From Rebecca billardiae RCC1528 (taxonomy: Eukaryota; Haptophyta): a stretch of 64,000 bases of DNA. Both the position numbers and the translations under genes were made by a program. Each line of letters starts with the position of its first letter. The first letter of the stretch is position 1. The stretch is from the NCBI GenBank assembly GCA_965240325.2, contig OZ251224.1, forward strand, positions 1,240,001 through 1,304,000. The letters run 5' to 3'. Shown in pieces: positions 20,104 through 28,796 of the stretch. Below the pieces are notes generated by a model. It saw only the letters and a list, made by a program, of their open reading frames with translations, did no database searches and had not been told where the DNA came from.

Positions 20104-23100
20104 ATGGTCATCCTCGACCTTGACCGCCGCAACCAACTCGAGCAGGTACTCCTCGACCCCGAGCTGCCCATGAGGCGGCATGCCGCCGCGCGTCACGAGC
20201 TCGACCGAGACCGTCTCGAGAGGCTCTTTGCCGAGTTCAACCTGACGCCAAACGTCGATGGCAAGACCTTCGTGCTGCAGGGCAAGCGAAAGCGCATGCC
20301 CAGAACGCGCAAGAGCTGGGACCAGCTACGCCGCACGCTCGAGAGGCTTGAGAAGCACCAGCCTATCGAGACCGAGCTGAAGGCGATGGGCATCGACCTA
20401 CAAGGCGGGCAGTTCACGCTCCAAGGGCGCAAGAGGCGACTACCTCGCACGTCCGAGGGCATGAGGAAGCTGCGCAAGCAGATCGGCTTCACCGCCAAGA
20501 TGCTGAATGATGGCATGACCAGGGTGGCTGTGCATGGGCCGGAGATCACCAAGGAGACGACCTTCACCATGCCAATCTCGATGCAGGTGGAGGCGACGGC
20601 GCCTCTGCTCATGCGAGAGCAAGCGCTCTACCAGATGCCGTCGCATCTGACAAGCGCAATCCACGACTTTGTCGCTGAGACGATCGAGAAGGAGCTGATG
20701 CGCGGAGCATCGAGTCGGCTCAAGGTGAGGGTCATCATCGAGACGCTGCATGTGAAGAGCACCAAGGGTGTCTTTGCGGTCGAGATGCCGAGCCTGCCCG
20801 AGGACGCCTACCGCCGCATGATCGAACGAGGGCACCCCACCATCTCGAAGTCAAGTCGCTCCATTGCCGGCAAAGCAGTTTGGCAGCAGGAGCCGCAGCC
20901 GCTCATCGACCTCGTCAACGAGATGATCACAGACGCCTTCGAGCAGCGGCAGTCAATCTACGCAGACAAGCCAATCGCCCTCAGCCGAATGTGGATAACC
21001 AGCGGCATGGTGACGCCTCGCGGAGCGACATCCGGGAGCAGCTACGTGAAGCTCGAAGGGCGGTGGGCGAACGCCAAGATGGGCATCGTCAACCCCAAGA
21101 ACCAAGACCTCAAGTGCTTCATGGCCGCGCTGCAGGCGGCAAAGGCTGTGGAGAGCGGCGTTGCCCACCCCGAGCGGCCGAGCGTCCACCGGAAGTTCCT
21201 CGTGACCGAGCCCGAGGGTGCTGTCTACCCTGTGGACATCGGTGAGATCCGCGCATGGGAGGTCGCCAACAACCTGGCCATCACAGCCTATCGCCTCCCC
21301 GAGGACGGTGGGCAGGCGCAGGTGATGCGACTGCCGACGCCGCAGGATTTCCACAACCTGCCTCGGGTGACCCTCGGGCTCTACAAGGAGCACTGGGTCT
21401 TCTGCCGCTCCGCCGATGCCATTTGCGCAAATACCACCTATATCTACTGCGAGCTGTGTCTCAAAAAGTTCCCGTTCAACGCTCGCGCCAAGCGAGATGA
21501 GCATCAGGAGACGTGCCATGACTCGTGGACTGTTAACTACGATGCTCAGACTGAGGAGCAAAAATTAGCCAGCTACATGACGCCTCGCGAGGCTGCGGCC
21601 GGCAAAGATTACCAGACCTCTATCGAGTACACGGGAGGCATCGAGCAGATCGTCAAGCCGCTGGTGATCCACGCCGATTTCGAGACCGTGACCATCGACG
21701 GTGAGATGAGGCCATATGCCGTCGGCCTCATTGAGACCTGGAGCGACGGAGCCATCAAGTACGTGACCTTCACCGGGCCTGAGTGCCATATTGATCTGGT
21801 GGTCTACCTGCTGGAGACATACCCGAGCTACCTGGATACTGCAAGCAGGCACTCTGCGCTTAAGAAACGCTCCTTCACACATGAGACCCAGCAGGCTTTC
21901 GATAGTGCCACCTGCTGCTACCTCTGCGACGGCGAATTCGGCGAGACCAAAAATTTCGATCATGACCACTACACTGGCGCATATCGCGGCGCCGCCTGCA
22001 CAAAGTGCAACCTGCATGCATCCACGACGAATCTCATGGCGAGCGTACCAGTATTCTTTCACAACCTCACCGGCTTTGACGCCAATTTCCTGATCCAGGC
22101 CCTCGGCTCCGAGCGGGTGCAAGGGCTGATGAACGAGATGGCCAGGATAAAGCAGAACCGCAAAACGGAGATCCTCAAGAAAAGGATCGAGGCGCAGGAG
22201 GCGCTTCTCGTCTCGTGCGCAATAAGAGGAGACAACTATGACACTGCGCAAATCACCAGCCTCGAGCGCGAGCTCGCGAGCACGCGCCTCACCAAAGCGC
22301 TCAAAACCGACATCATTCTCCAGAACACGCAGCGACTCAAGCAGCTGACTATCGGCGGCTTTTGTTTCAAGGACACGATGGCCTTTATGAAAGAATCGCT
22401 GGAGACGCTCCTAGACAACCTGGACCCCGCGGACATGCGGAACTTGCGCTCGTTTGCCAGCGATTGGGCGCGAGCCCGAGGACTCGACCCAGAAGTCGTA
22501 TTCGAGGCCGCGCGGCGCAAGGGCATTTTCCCCTACGAGATTCCGTGGCACCTCGAGCTGGATACGCCCATTGACACGCTCATCGAAAAATACCCCGACC
22601 TCTTCTTGTCCAAGCTTAAATCGAGCTTCGGTATCGCAGGCCAGGACCAACACTTTGAGGCGGGCGAGGATGAGGCGATCGTCAAGCTCGTGCAACTCAA
22701 GTCGGCGGTCGGGCTGGAGACGATGAGAGACCTCCTCGACTGGTACCTCGCTATCGACGTTCACGGGCAGGCAGACGTCTTCACCAACTTCCAGCACCTC
22801 TTTCACACCAACTTTGGCCTGGACCCGAGCTGGTTTCTCTCGGCGCCGCAATCCTTCTTCAAGACGATGCTCAAGACCACGGGGCAAAAGATCGAGCTCT
22901 GGCAAGACTCGAAAGACGTGGACTTTGCTTCCAAGTGCATTCGAGGCGGCTACACAGATGTGCGCCACAAGCTGCAGACGGCAGGAGGAGGCGTGCACAT
23001 CGGCTACTTTGACGCCAACAACTTGTACGGCTGGGCGATGAAGCTCAAGATGCCAGTAGGCGCGCCCTGGGATGTTGAGCCCGAGGACTTTGACCTGCAC

Positions 23101-24378
23101 GACCCCCGGTATGGGCGGCTACCGAGTGACCCCGGCGACCTCGATTTCCAAGGAGACATCGGAGCGTATGTGGAGATCGATGGCTACTATCCGGAGCACA
23201 CGCACCAGCGCCTCAACGATTTTGTCCCGCTGCCCGAACACAGGGACGGCAAGCTCATCGCGCACCTCGACCCACGCGTCAACTATGTGTGCAGTGTGCT
23301 GAATCTGCAGAAGGCAGTCGAGCTCGGCTTTGTCGTGACAAAGGTCCATCGCGTGCTAGAGATGCATCTAGCACCGTGGATGCGCGGCTATGTCGACCAG
23401 ATGGCTGCGCTGCGCGCCCAGGCGAGAAACGACTTTGAGAAGAATTTCTTCAAACTAGGCCCGAACTCGTGCTTTGGAAAAACCATGGAGCGCACGCTGC
23501 ACCACCAGGATGCCGGCATCGTCTCTGGGAGTGTGATGGAGAAGCGCTTCCTCGACCCGCGCAGCCGGTACTCGAGGCATATCGGCGGCTCGCTCTTTCT
23601 CGTCTCTGGTGACAAGAAGCGATACCTCAAGACTACTCCTGTTCAATTGGGCGCGCTCATCCTTGAGAGCTCGAAGCTGCTCATGCAGACCTTTTGGTAC
23701 GATGGCCTCAAGCCGGCGCTTCCAAACATCCAGCTCTGCATGACCGATACCGATTCCTTCATCTTCTCGGTGAACGACAAGAATTACAAGCACAAGATGA
23801 AAGAGCTCGCGCCGCGCTGGCTTGATATGCATGGCTACCACAAGCGCAACCCGATGCATGATGCCTCGAACCAGAAAGTGGTCGGCTACTTCAAGGACGA
23901 GTTCGCCAACGACCGCATTTGCGAGGTGGTGTGCAACGCGCCGAAATGTTACTCGGTCAGATCGACAAAGAAACAGCTACGCAAGAACAAGGGCGTGCCA
24001 TACAAAGTGGTGACGAAAGCACTGCAACATGGTCACTATCGCGATATCGTCCTCCGCGAGAAGGAGACACACGTAGACTATTACCAGATTGCGCCGCGCT
24101 CGAATGTGGTGAGGATGGAACGCCGTGAGAAGGTGGCGCTCCGAAACTCGTACAACAAGGGTGTCGTGGCTGCGGACGGGCTGGAGATCCTATCGCTGGG
24201 CCACTACAAGCTCGATCCAAGGAGACACTTTGAGCGAATTATTCGGACACATGATTGGGACACGCTCACAGCAAGGAAGGCAGCGCAAATCATGGTCGAC
24301 GAGTCTGGCTACGACGTGAGCCTCAAGTGGGCCAACCGAATAATGAACGAGTTCGTCACAGCTTGCTTGACGGGCTGA
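20104..24378 (+). CDS. Protein-primed family B DNA polymerase with inserted endonuclease VII-like zinc/His-Me module
   Basis: 1,424 residues; replicates the linear viral genome. Exonuclease motifs: ExoI D525-F-E527; ExoII HNLTGFD (N654, D659). Polymerase motifs: A D970-xxN-LY975, B K1117-LGPNS..G1125, C TDTDS with D1215 and D1217. All catalytic residues are present. Between ExoI and ExoII sits a recombination-endonuclease-VII-like insert: Cys605/Cys608, FDHDHYTG (619-625), Cys632/Cys635. Upstream is a C2HC zinc finger (C449, C452, H467, C471), preceded by a GIVNPKNQDLKCF segment like those of Maverick/Polinton polymerases. The N-terminus has two tandem copies of a basic motif (FVLQGKRKRMPRT ~56-68; FTLQGRKRRLPRT ~104-116) and may supply the terminal-protein primer region. 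It is convergent with the next gene, overlapping by 23 bp. Confidence 0.95.
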   Translation: MVILDLDRRNQLEQVLLDPELPMRRHAAARHELDRDRLERLFAEFNLTPNVDGKTFVLQGKRKRMPRTRKSWDQLRRTLERLEKHQPIETELKAMGIDLQGGQFTLQGRKRRLPRTSEGMRKLRKQIGFTAKMLNDGMTRVAVHGPEITKETTFTMPISMQVEATAPLLMREQALYQMPSHLTSAIHDFVAETIEKELMRGASSRLKVRVIIETLHVKSTKGVFAVEMPSLPEDAYRRMIERGHPTISKSSRSIAGKAVWQQEPQPLIDLVNEMITDAFEQRQSIYADKPIALSRMWITSGMVTPRGATSGSSYVKLEGRWANAKMGIVNPKNQDLKCFMAALQAAKAVESGVAHPERPSVHRKFLVTEPEGAVYPVDIGEIRAWEVANNLAITAYRLPEDGGQAQVMRLPTPQDFHNLPRVTLGLYKEHWVFCRSADAICANTTYIYCELCLKKFPFNARAKRDEHQETCHDSWTVNYDAQTEEQKLASYMTPREAAAGKDYQTSIEYTGGIEQIVKPLVIHADFETVTIDGEMRPYAVGLIETWSDGAIKYVTFTGPECHIDLVVYLLETYPSYLDTASRHSALKKRSFTHETQQAFDSATCCYLCDGEFGETKNFDHDHYTGAYRGAACTKCNLHASTTNLMASVPVFFHNLTGFDANFLIQALGSERVQGLMNEMARIKQNRKTEILKKRIEAQEALLVSCAIRGDNYDTAQITSLERELASTRLTKALKTDIILQNTQRLKQLTIGGFCFKDTMAFMKESLETLLDNLDPADMRNLRSFASDWARARGLDPEVVFEAARRKGIFPYEIPWHLELDTPIDTLIEKYPDLFLSKLKSSFGIAGQDQHFEAGEDEAIVKLVQLKSAVGLETMRDLLDWYLAIDVHGQADVFTNFQHLFHTNFGLDPSWFLSAPQSFFKTMLKTTGQKIELWQDSKDVDFASKCIRGGYTDVRHKLQTAGGGVHIGYFDANNLYGWAMKLKMPVGAPWDVEPEDFDLHDPRYGRLPSDPGDLDFQGDIGAYVEIDGYYPEHTHQRLNDFVPLPEHRDGKLIAHLDPRVNYVCSVLNLQKAVELGFVVTKVHRVLEMHLAPWMRGYVDQMAALRAQARNDFEKNFFKLGPNSCFGKTMERTLHHQDAGIVSGSVMEKRFLDPRSRYSRHIGGSLFLVSGDKKRYLKTTPVQLGALILESSKLLMQTFWYDGLKPALPNIQLCMTDTDSFIFSVNDKNYKHKMKELAPRWLDMHGYHKRNPMHDASNQKVVGYFKDEFANDRICEVVCNAPKCYSVRSTKKQLRKNKGVPYKVVTKALQHGHYRDIVLREKETHVDYYQIAPRSNVVRMERREKVALRNSYNKGVVAADGLEILSLGHYKLDPRRHFERIIRTHDWDTLTARKAAQIMVDESGYDVSLKWANRIMNEFVTACLTG

Positions 24379-25276
24379 ACGATGACGACGGCGACGAGAA
24401 CCGAGGTGTGGGATCGTACGGGATGACCTTGAGGAATGCCTTCGCCGCGTTTTCAGATACATTAAAATCTCTGGCCAGCATCTTGCTCAGAGCTGTGCGC
24501 GATTCTTTCGGGTTGGCCTGCATCATGAGTATGATGGCATCGATGTTGTCGTCAAGGTGGTCTCTCGCTTCATTTCCGAAGAGCGGTTTTGAGGCCTGGG
24601 TGCCAGCAGTCTGCTGGGATGGCTGCTCCTGTGTGCCCATGGAACGCCTCTTTGGACCGCCAGCCTGCGTGCCAATCGCCGGGCGCTCTGGCACCCCCTG
24701 AGTGCCAGTTGAACGTCTCTTTGGACCGCCAGCCTGCGTGCCAATCGCCGGGCGTTCAGCCGGAGGAGGCATCTCCTGAGTACCCATGGAGCGTCTCTTG
24801 GTGCTCGCCTGAGTACCTGTAGAGTGCTGCTCTGGCCGCAGGTTCCGAACGACTCTGTCCGTCTCAACACCAATCGATCGCCGCTCTGGCACGGCGCTTG
24901 TGGAGACAGGCAGAGGCTGCTTGTTTACTATGAGTCTGCTCATGGCCTGACCAGACGCATCGCGTGTAGGCAGGCGAATCTGCCGAGCACGAAATTCGTT
25001 GACACCATCGCTAAAGGGGAGCAAGGAATCGATGGAAGGCACTCGCCTGCCCACTGCAGCCGTCTGGTTTGTGGGCGGCGGTCTCGTGGGCTTGATCAGC
25101 GGCTTCATCACAATCGGCTCGGCCGAATACGTCAATCGTCTCGAAGACGGCGTAGGCACGGATCCGCTCCAGTATTCTTTCCCTCGGCTGTGAAAGGAGC
25201 CTCCATACGGTTTGCCCTCGAGCCGAAAATGCGTGGTCTTGGTCGGCAGGAATCGCTCGCGATGTATGGCCTGCAT
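24356..25276 (-). CDS. Viral protein with seven GTQ repeats, function unknown
   Basis: 306 residues. Residues 1-130 are basic/Pro-rich without a known domain. Residues 150-230 form a disordered-looking array in which GTQ recurs at 154, 165, 179, 191, 202, 214 and 225, mostly as RRSMGTQ, RRSTGTQ or PAIGTQAGG. A related SIGVETD lies at 134-140. The C-terminal ~60 residues (LDDNIDAIILMMQANPKE..KMLARDFNVSENAAKAFLKV) look like a small helical domain. Underlying DNA is repetitive (24620-24840). The regular 9-14-residue spacing of TQ-containing motifs is reminiscent of multivalent dynein light chain LC8 binding arrays, though the usual Thr after Gln is missing. It is transcribed with the ATPase and coiled-coil genes immediately upstream (25277-26298), so a virion or assembly role is plausible. 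A TATTATAG box precedes the ATG. Confidence 0.75.
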   Translation of the reverse strand: MQAIHRERFLPTKTTHFRLEGKPYGGSFHSRGKEYWSGSVPTPSSRRLTYSAEPIVMKPLIKPTRPPPTNQTAAVGRRVPSIDSLLPFSDGVNEFRARQIRLPTRDASGQAMSRLIVNKQPLPVSTSAVPERRSIGVETDRVVRNLRPEQHSTGTQASTKRRSMGTQEMPPPAERPAIGTQAGGPKRRSTGTQGVPERPAIGTQAGGPKRRSMGTQEQPSQQTAGTQASKPLFGNEARDHLDDNIDAIILMMQANPKESRTALSKMLARDFNVSENAAKAFLKVIPYDPTPRFSSPSSSFSPSSKL

Positions 25277-25972
25277 CTATAATAGTAATGATAATTTATT
25301 CCACTCTCTGTGGAGCGTACCATGGTCTGCATTAAGAAATAAAAAAGTGTGCGGATCGCCATCGCCAAAAATGTACTGATACACTGTAGCAAAGTCTGAG
25401 CGAGGCATCATGATCAATTCAGAGCGCAGAGCCTCTAGCTCCTTGGTATTGTTGGGCTTGAACACGGTCACATGCGAGAATAATTTTCGTATAGTCAGTG
25501 GCACCGATATGTAACCCTGTGATATAACAATGATACTGAGTTTGTAGTGTCGCCTGTTCTGAACGATACGCGAATACAGGCGTTGTAAATTTGGGTCTTT
25601 TAGTGACTCAGCAAAATCATCTATAATAAGGAGCGTCGGCAAAGGCATATTCGACTCGGCAATGCTGAGCACATTCTGAAGTGTCTCTGCCGTCAGCTCG
25701 TGGTACACATATTGGAGCGTGGCTAGCGGGGAATTTTGGAAGCTGTCCACCGAGGTGCGAGGAGCCACGAAGATTACGTTGGCAAAGACTCGTTTATAGG
25801 GCCCAGTGATCAAGCCCACTACCTGGCTGGATTTGCCGCTACGGGGTGGGCCAAAGACGCCCCAATGAAAGCTCGTGTTTGGGAGAGGCTCTGGCAGGCC
25901 TGGCTTTAGAGGCTTGTCCGCACTGATTCTAGGCAGCGGGAGCTCTATGTGATGCGCGATCTCGTTGATCAT
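25277..25972 (-). CDS. Genome-packaging ATPase (A32/FtsK-HerA type)
   Basis: 231 residues, the usual size for the PLV/virophage/Polinton packaging ATPase that pumps DNA into capsids. Walker A is GPPRSGKS at 41-48; Walker B is LLIIDDF with Asp118/Asp119. Downstream IVISQGYISVPLTIRKLFSH contains the sensor-like Gln typical of the family. The ATG overlaps the stop of the upstream 109-residue gene by four bases (ATGA), and the stop abuts the GTQ-repeat gene start, giving a tight three-gene leftward cluster. The start is preceded by TTTAT. Confidence 0.92.
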   Translation of the reverse strand: MINEIAHHIELPLPRISADKPLKPGLPEPLPNTSFHWGVFGPPRSGKSSQVVGLITGPYKRVFANVIFVAPRTSVDSFQNSPLATLQYVYHELTAETLQNVLSIAESNMPLPTLLIIDDFAESLKDPNLQRLYSRIVQNRRHYKLSIIVISQGYISVPLTIRKLFSHVTVFKPNNTKELEALRSELIMMPRSDFATVYQYIFGDGDPHTFLFLNADHGTLHREWNKLSLLL

Positions 25973-26298
25973 ATAAACCGCATGATTCTTTTTTGGGATG
26001 TCTTGACAGGGGTCACCTCCGGGGTCACCGCCTCTGGGGTCACCTCTTCCTCGCCTGCCAGCTCGATCGATTCGACCGGCTGCCTGACAATGCTCGGCGG
26101 CGTCTTGCTTGGTGGGCGCCTGGGTGTGGGTGCTTTTGGCCCGACCTCGCCGCCGATTTCTTCGAGCTTGGCTTTCGCATCCTCTGCCAGCTTGGTGTAT
26201 GTGGCCGCATGTGTCTCATATGTCACAACCTGGCGTTTCAGGCGCATGCGCTCCGTCGCCAGCTGCTGCGCCTCGCTGCGTGTCTTTTTATTCTCCAT
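25969..26298 (-). CDS. Small coiled-coil viral protein, function unknown
   Basis: 109 residues. The N-terminal half is a probable coiled coil (SEAQQLATERMRLKRQVVTY, then KLAEDAKAKLEEIGGE). The C-terminal half is Pro/Thr/Glu-rich and disordered-looking (PEAVTPEVTPVKTSQ). No family recognised. It is the first gene of the leftward cluster with the packaging ATPase, with an ATGA stop-start overlap. Its start is only 7 bp from the start of the divergent 70-residue frame, so one short AT-rich box (TTCTATAT) would have to serve both directions. Confidence 0.65.
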   Translation of the reverse strand: MENKKTRSEAQQLATERMRLKRQVVTYETHAATYTKLAEDAKAKLEEIGGEVGPKAPTPRRPPSKTPPSIVRQPVESIELAGEEEVTPEAVTPEVTPVKTSQKRIMRFI

Positions 26299-26305
26299 CT
26301 TCTAT

Positions 26306-26518
26306 ATGCAAGCAGAGAATATTTTGGATTTCAGCCGAGAGGATGCATTGGCATGGTACATCTCCAAGAAGCTCGGCACGAGCGATGATGAAATAATATC
26401 GGCACTAATTCATGCTGCACCTGCACACAAGTCAGGGCGATGTGTTCCCACTGGGCCGAGCCAAGACGAGCTGCGTGAATTTCACACTGAGCCACCCAAT
26501 CATGGCGGCAAGCGATGA
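26306..26518 (+). CDS. Possible small overlapping gene upstream of the minor capsid gene
   Basis: 70 codons starting MQAENILDFSREDALAWYIS, directly after a TTCTAT box like those in front of other viral genes. The first ~45 residues look like an acidic helical domain. The rest overlaps the start of the minor capsid gene (26412) in another frame, so the last third may be constrained by that gene. It may be a leader ORF on the capsid transcript, a real small protein, or chance. Confidence 0.4.
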   Translation: MQAENILDFSREDALAWYISKKLGTSDDEIISALIHAAPAHKSGRCVPTGPSQDELREFHTEPPNHGGKR

Positions 26519-27146
26519 GGTCATATTTGTATCTGTCGATAGCCTGTGTGTGCCTAATACGCGCTATGCCGTAGACAGCTCGAATAATAGCGTGGGTGCC
26601 GCCTCCGACTGGGGCGACACAACGCTCACGCTCACCCCGAAGAATTATACCGCTAGCACGCTAGTCACGGAGATCAACTCGGCATTGTCTAGCATCAACG
26701 TGACTGCTGCTTTCGACTCGGCCACTGGCAAGCTTACATTCTCGACGTCACATGGTTTCGACACCACCATCAAGGGCACGAGCAGCGCTTCGCGCGTGCT
26801 CGGCCTCTGTCGCACAGACTTGGTAATACCTGCTGGCGGCAGTATAGAGGCACCCGGCGTGGTGGACCTGCTCAGCCGAGGCTTTGCGCTAACCTGCGAA
26901 GGGTTGGATGTCAAGAGCAGAGACTCGTCCAACTCGGGCTCATCAAGCAATATTTTGTGCGTGGTGCATATCGACAAGCCTTTCGGCCAGACTGTACTGT
27001 ACACTGATGCGAACAATGACATTTTGCAGTGCAACCGCCGGAGTATACAAAATATCGAGCTCCAGCTGATCGATCTCGAGACCATGCAGCCGGTGGAGCT
27101 GAATGGAGCCGAGTGGTCTGTCAACCTGAAATTCCAAATTTCTTAA
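26412..27146 (+). CDS. Penton/minor capsid protein (single jelly-roll type)
   Basis: 244 residues. The N-terminal NFTLSHPIMAASDEVIFVSV followed by VPNTRYAVDSSNNS matches the pattern of PLV/Polinton minor capsid proteins (strand, short hydrophobic 'V-xxLxxxxIPNTxYNV'). The C-terminus IELQLIDLETMQPVELNGAE then WSVNLKFQIS matches their conserved ending (L-D-x-G..ELNGxxWSxxLxF). It forms capsid vertices, directly upstream (25 bp) of the major capsid gene, the usual arrangement. The family call is from motif resemblance, not alignment. Confidence 0.8.
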   Translation: MLHLHTSQGDVFPLGRAKTSCVNFTLSHPIMAASDEVIFVSVDSLCVPNTRYAVDSSNNSVGAASDWGDTTLTLTPKNYTASTLVTEINSALSSINVTAAFDSATGKLTFSTSHGFDTTIKGTSSASRVLGLCRTDLVIPAGGSIEAPGVVDLLSRGFALTCEGLDVKSRDSSNSGSSSNILCVVHIDKPFGQTVLYTDANNDILQCNRRSIQNIELQLIDLETMQPVELNGAEWSVNLKFQIS

Positions 27147-27171
27147 GAAATATTTCCTGGCCATAGTACTT

Positions 27172-28485
27172 ATGGCTTACGCCGGCAAGCGTGTGACGAA
27201 CGATATTCGCGGTGATGACGCGATGGTGCTCGAGCAGGAGGAGACGGCTCCGAGCTACTATGACTTCTCAAACCCCAAGCCCGTCGCCGTTGGCGCTGCC
27301 TACAAGAGGTCGACGATATATGCAGGCCCGTCGTCTAGCTTCACAAGTGGCCAGGTGATGCAATTCGATATCCCGACTGGCACGCCCGGCGCGATGATGG
27401 ACCCGTCGCAGACAGTCCTGCAGTTTACAATCCACAACACCTCTGGCCAGCCTCTCACGCTCTCAAGGTCTGCATACTCGTGCATCGAGCGCATTGACGC
27501 CTACCACGGCAGCCAGATGATCGCAAGCACGGGCAAGGCAGGCCTGCTGCACAATGTCTTGCTCGACTTCCAGTCGGGCGCATCTTCGGGCTTCTCCACC
27601 GGCAGCATGCTGGGCTGTGCCGACTACGAGATGCCTGCCGCATATGCAGCCGCCGATGTTGAGAGCGCGCTTTACCCGACAACCGGTGAGACAATTGCCA
27701 ACAATGCCCGGAAGACGGTTACCCTCCCACTCGCGTACGTGTTTGGCGCTCTGTGTGGTAAGGCGGTGCCGCTCTCTGAGCTGCACCAAGGCCTTCGTGT
27801 GGACATCCATGTGGCCAACATGCTCGACTTTGGCGTGTATGATGCCGACCCAGGCACTACCTCCCCCACGCTTGAGACGGTCAAGATGCAGCTCGGCATG
27901 GTCATGCTGAGCGATAGTGCCTACACCAAGATGGTTCGCTCGCTCGATCGGATCTACATCCCATCGATGTCCTACCTCCATGCCTCCCACTCGGTGGCTG
28001 CAAACACGTCGACGGCCTGGCAGTTGCCGTTCCGCCTGGCCTCGGTCAACATGATCATCCTGGCTGCGGTGCCGAATACCAGTGAGAACGCCTTTGGTGG
28101 CGACATCACGACTCGCACGCGAGCGGCGCTCACCAAGTGGCAGTTGCGCATCGGCTCTACCCTCGTGCCGGATCAGCCAGTCTCTGCCACCCACGGCGGC
28201 GCAGAGACGCGCGCTGAGCTCGTTCGCGCCTTCAACGCGCTCGGCATTGCCGATTATGCCTCTCGCGTGAGCGGCACGGCCTTTGACGATGCGGCTTTCT
28301 GCATCGCCTTCAACACGAGCGCCTTCTCGCAGTCCGACATCCTCTTCGACGGTCGCCGACTCGATACGGAGTACGCCATCTTTGAGGCGGACACGAACAG
28401 CGGGGCATCTTTCAAGTGGCATGCCTGGGCGCTCCATGACGTGATGATGGAGGTCTCACAGAACCAGCTTAATTTCGCCATTTAA
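27172..28485 (+). CDS. Major capsid protein (PLV double jelly-roll)
   Basis: 437 residues, the expected size for a PLV-type hexon. It is beta-rich throughout with alternating hydrophobic strands (VMQFDIPTG, TVLQFTIHNTSGQPLTLSRS, KTVTLPLAYVFGALCGKAVP, LRVDIHVANMLDFGVYD, WQLPFRLASVNMIILAAVPN). The GALCGKAVPLSEL segment with the LRVDIHV strand resembles the 'PL..L...LRIEFxL' region of Polinton and virophage capsid proteins. Position after the penton gene and in the same orientation as the penton supports the call. A direct search is needed to fix the subgroup. Confidence 0.82.
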   Translation: MAYAGKRVTNDIRGDDAMVLEQEETAPSYYDFSNPKPVAVGAAYKRSTIYAGPSSSFTSGQVMQFDIPTGTPGAMMDPSQTVLQFTIHNTSGQPLTLSRSAYSCIERIDAYHGSQMIASTGKAGLLHNVLLDFQSGASSGFSTGSMLGCADYEMPAAYAAADVESALYPTTGETIANNARKTVTLPLAYVFGALCGKAVPLSELHQGLRVDIHVANMLDFGVYDADPGTTSPTLETVKMQLGMVMLSDSAYTKMVRSLDRIYIPSMSYLHASHSVAANTSTAWQLPFRLASVNMIILAAVPNTSENAFGGDITTRTRAALTKWQLRIGSTLVPDQPVSATHGGAETRAELVRAFNALGIADYASRVSGTAFDDAAFCIAFNTSAFSQSDILFDGRRLDTEYAIFEADTNSGASFKWHAWALHDVMMEVSQNQLNFAI

Positions 28486-28502
28486 TTTCGCTCTATATAT
28501 AC

Positions 28503-28796
28503 ATGAGTTTTCTAGGTAGACTCGTTAGAGATGCGCGCGGAAAGATCGGCGGGCTGGCTAACACCGCCCGAAGGCTCGGCAGACCTATCAGCTCTGCAAT
28601 CCATCACCTAAAGCCCTGTGTAGACAAGGTGGGTGGGGACGTCACCCAATTCTTGAACGAAGTCGATCGCACCGAAGGCCTCGGTGATATCGCCTCACCT
28701 TATACGGCCGCTGGAAGGCGGGCCATACAGCGTGGGCGTCAGATCTCCAACCGTCTGGACCAGGGGGCTCGCAGAGCCGACCGGTTTCTACGCTAG
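28503..28796 (+). CDS. Small basic viral protein downstream of the major capsid gene
   Basis: 97 residues, strongly basic (Arg/Lys/His), with an amphipathic N-terminal helix (MSFLGRLVRDARGKIGGL) and an Arg-rich C-terminus. No family recognised. Position after the capsid genes, size and charge suggest a virion core or membrane-active minor protein, compare the adenovirus core/pVI-type proteins, but this is inference only. CTATATATAC ends at the start codon. The last 9 bp overlap the convergent lipase-like gene. Confidence 0.65.
   Translation: MSFLGRLVRDARGKIGGLANTARRLGRPISSAIHHLKPCVDKVGGDVTQFLNEVDRTEGLGDIASPYTAAGRRAIQRGRQISNRLDQGARRADRFLR

Noticed and set aside
24580-24830. CRISPR-like array
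   Set aside because: Repeats are imperfect, encode part of an open protein, and lack uniform spacers.
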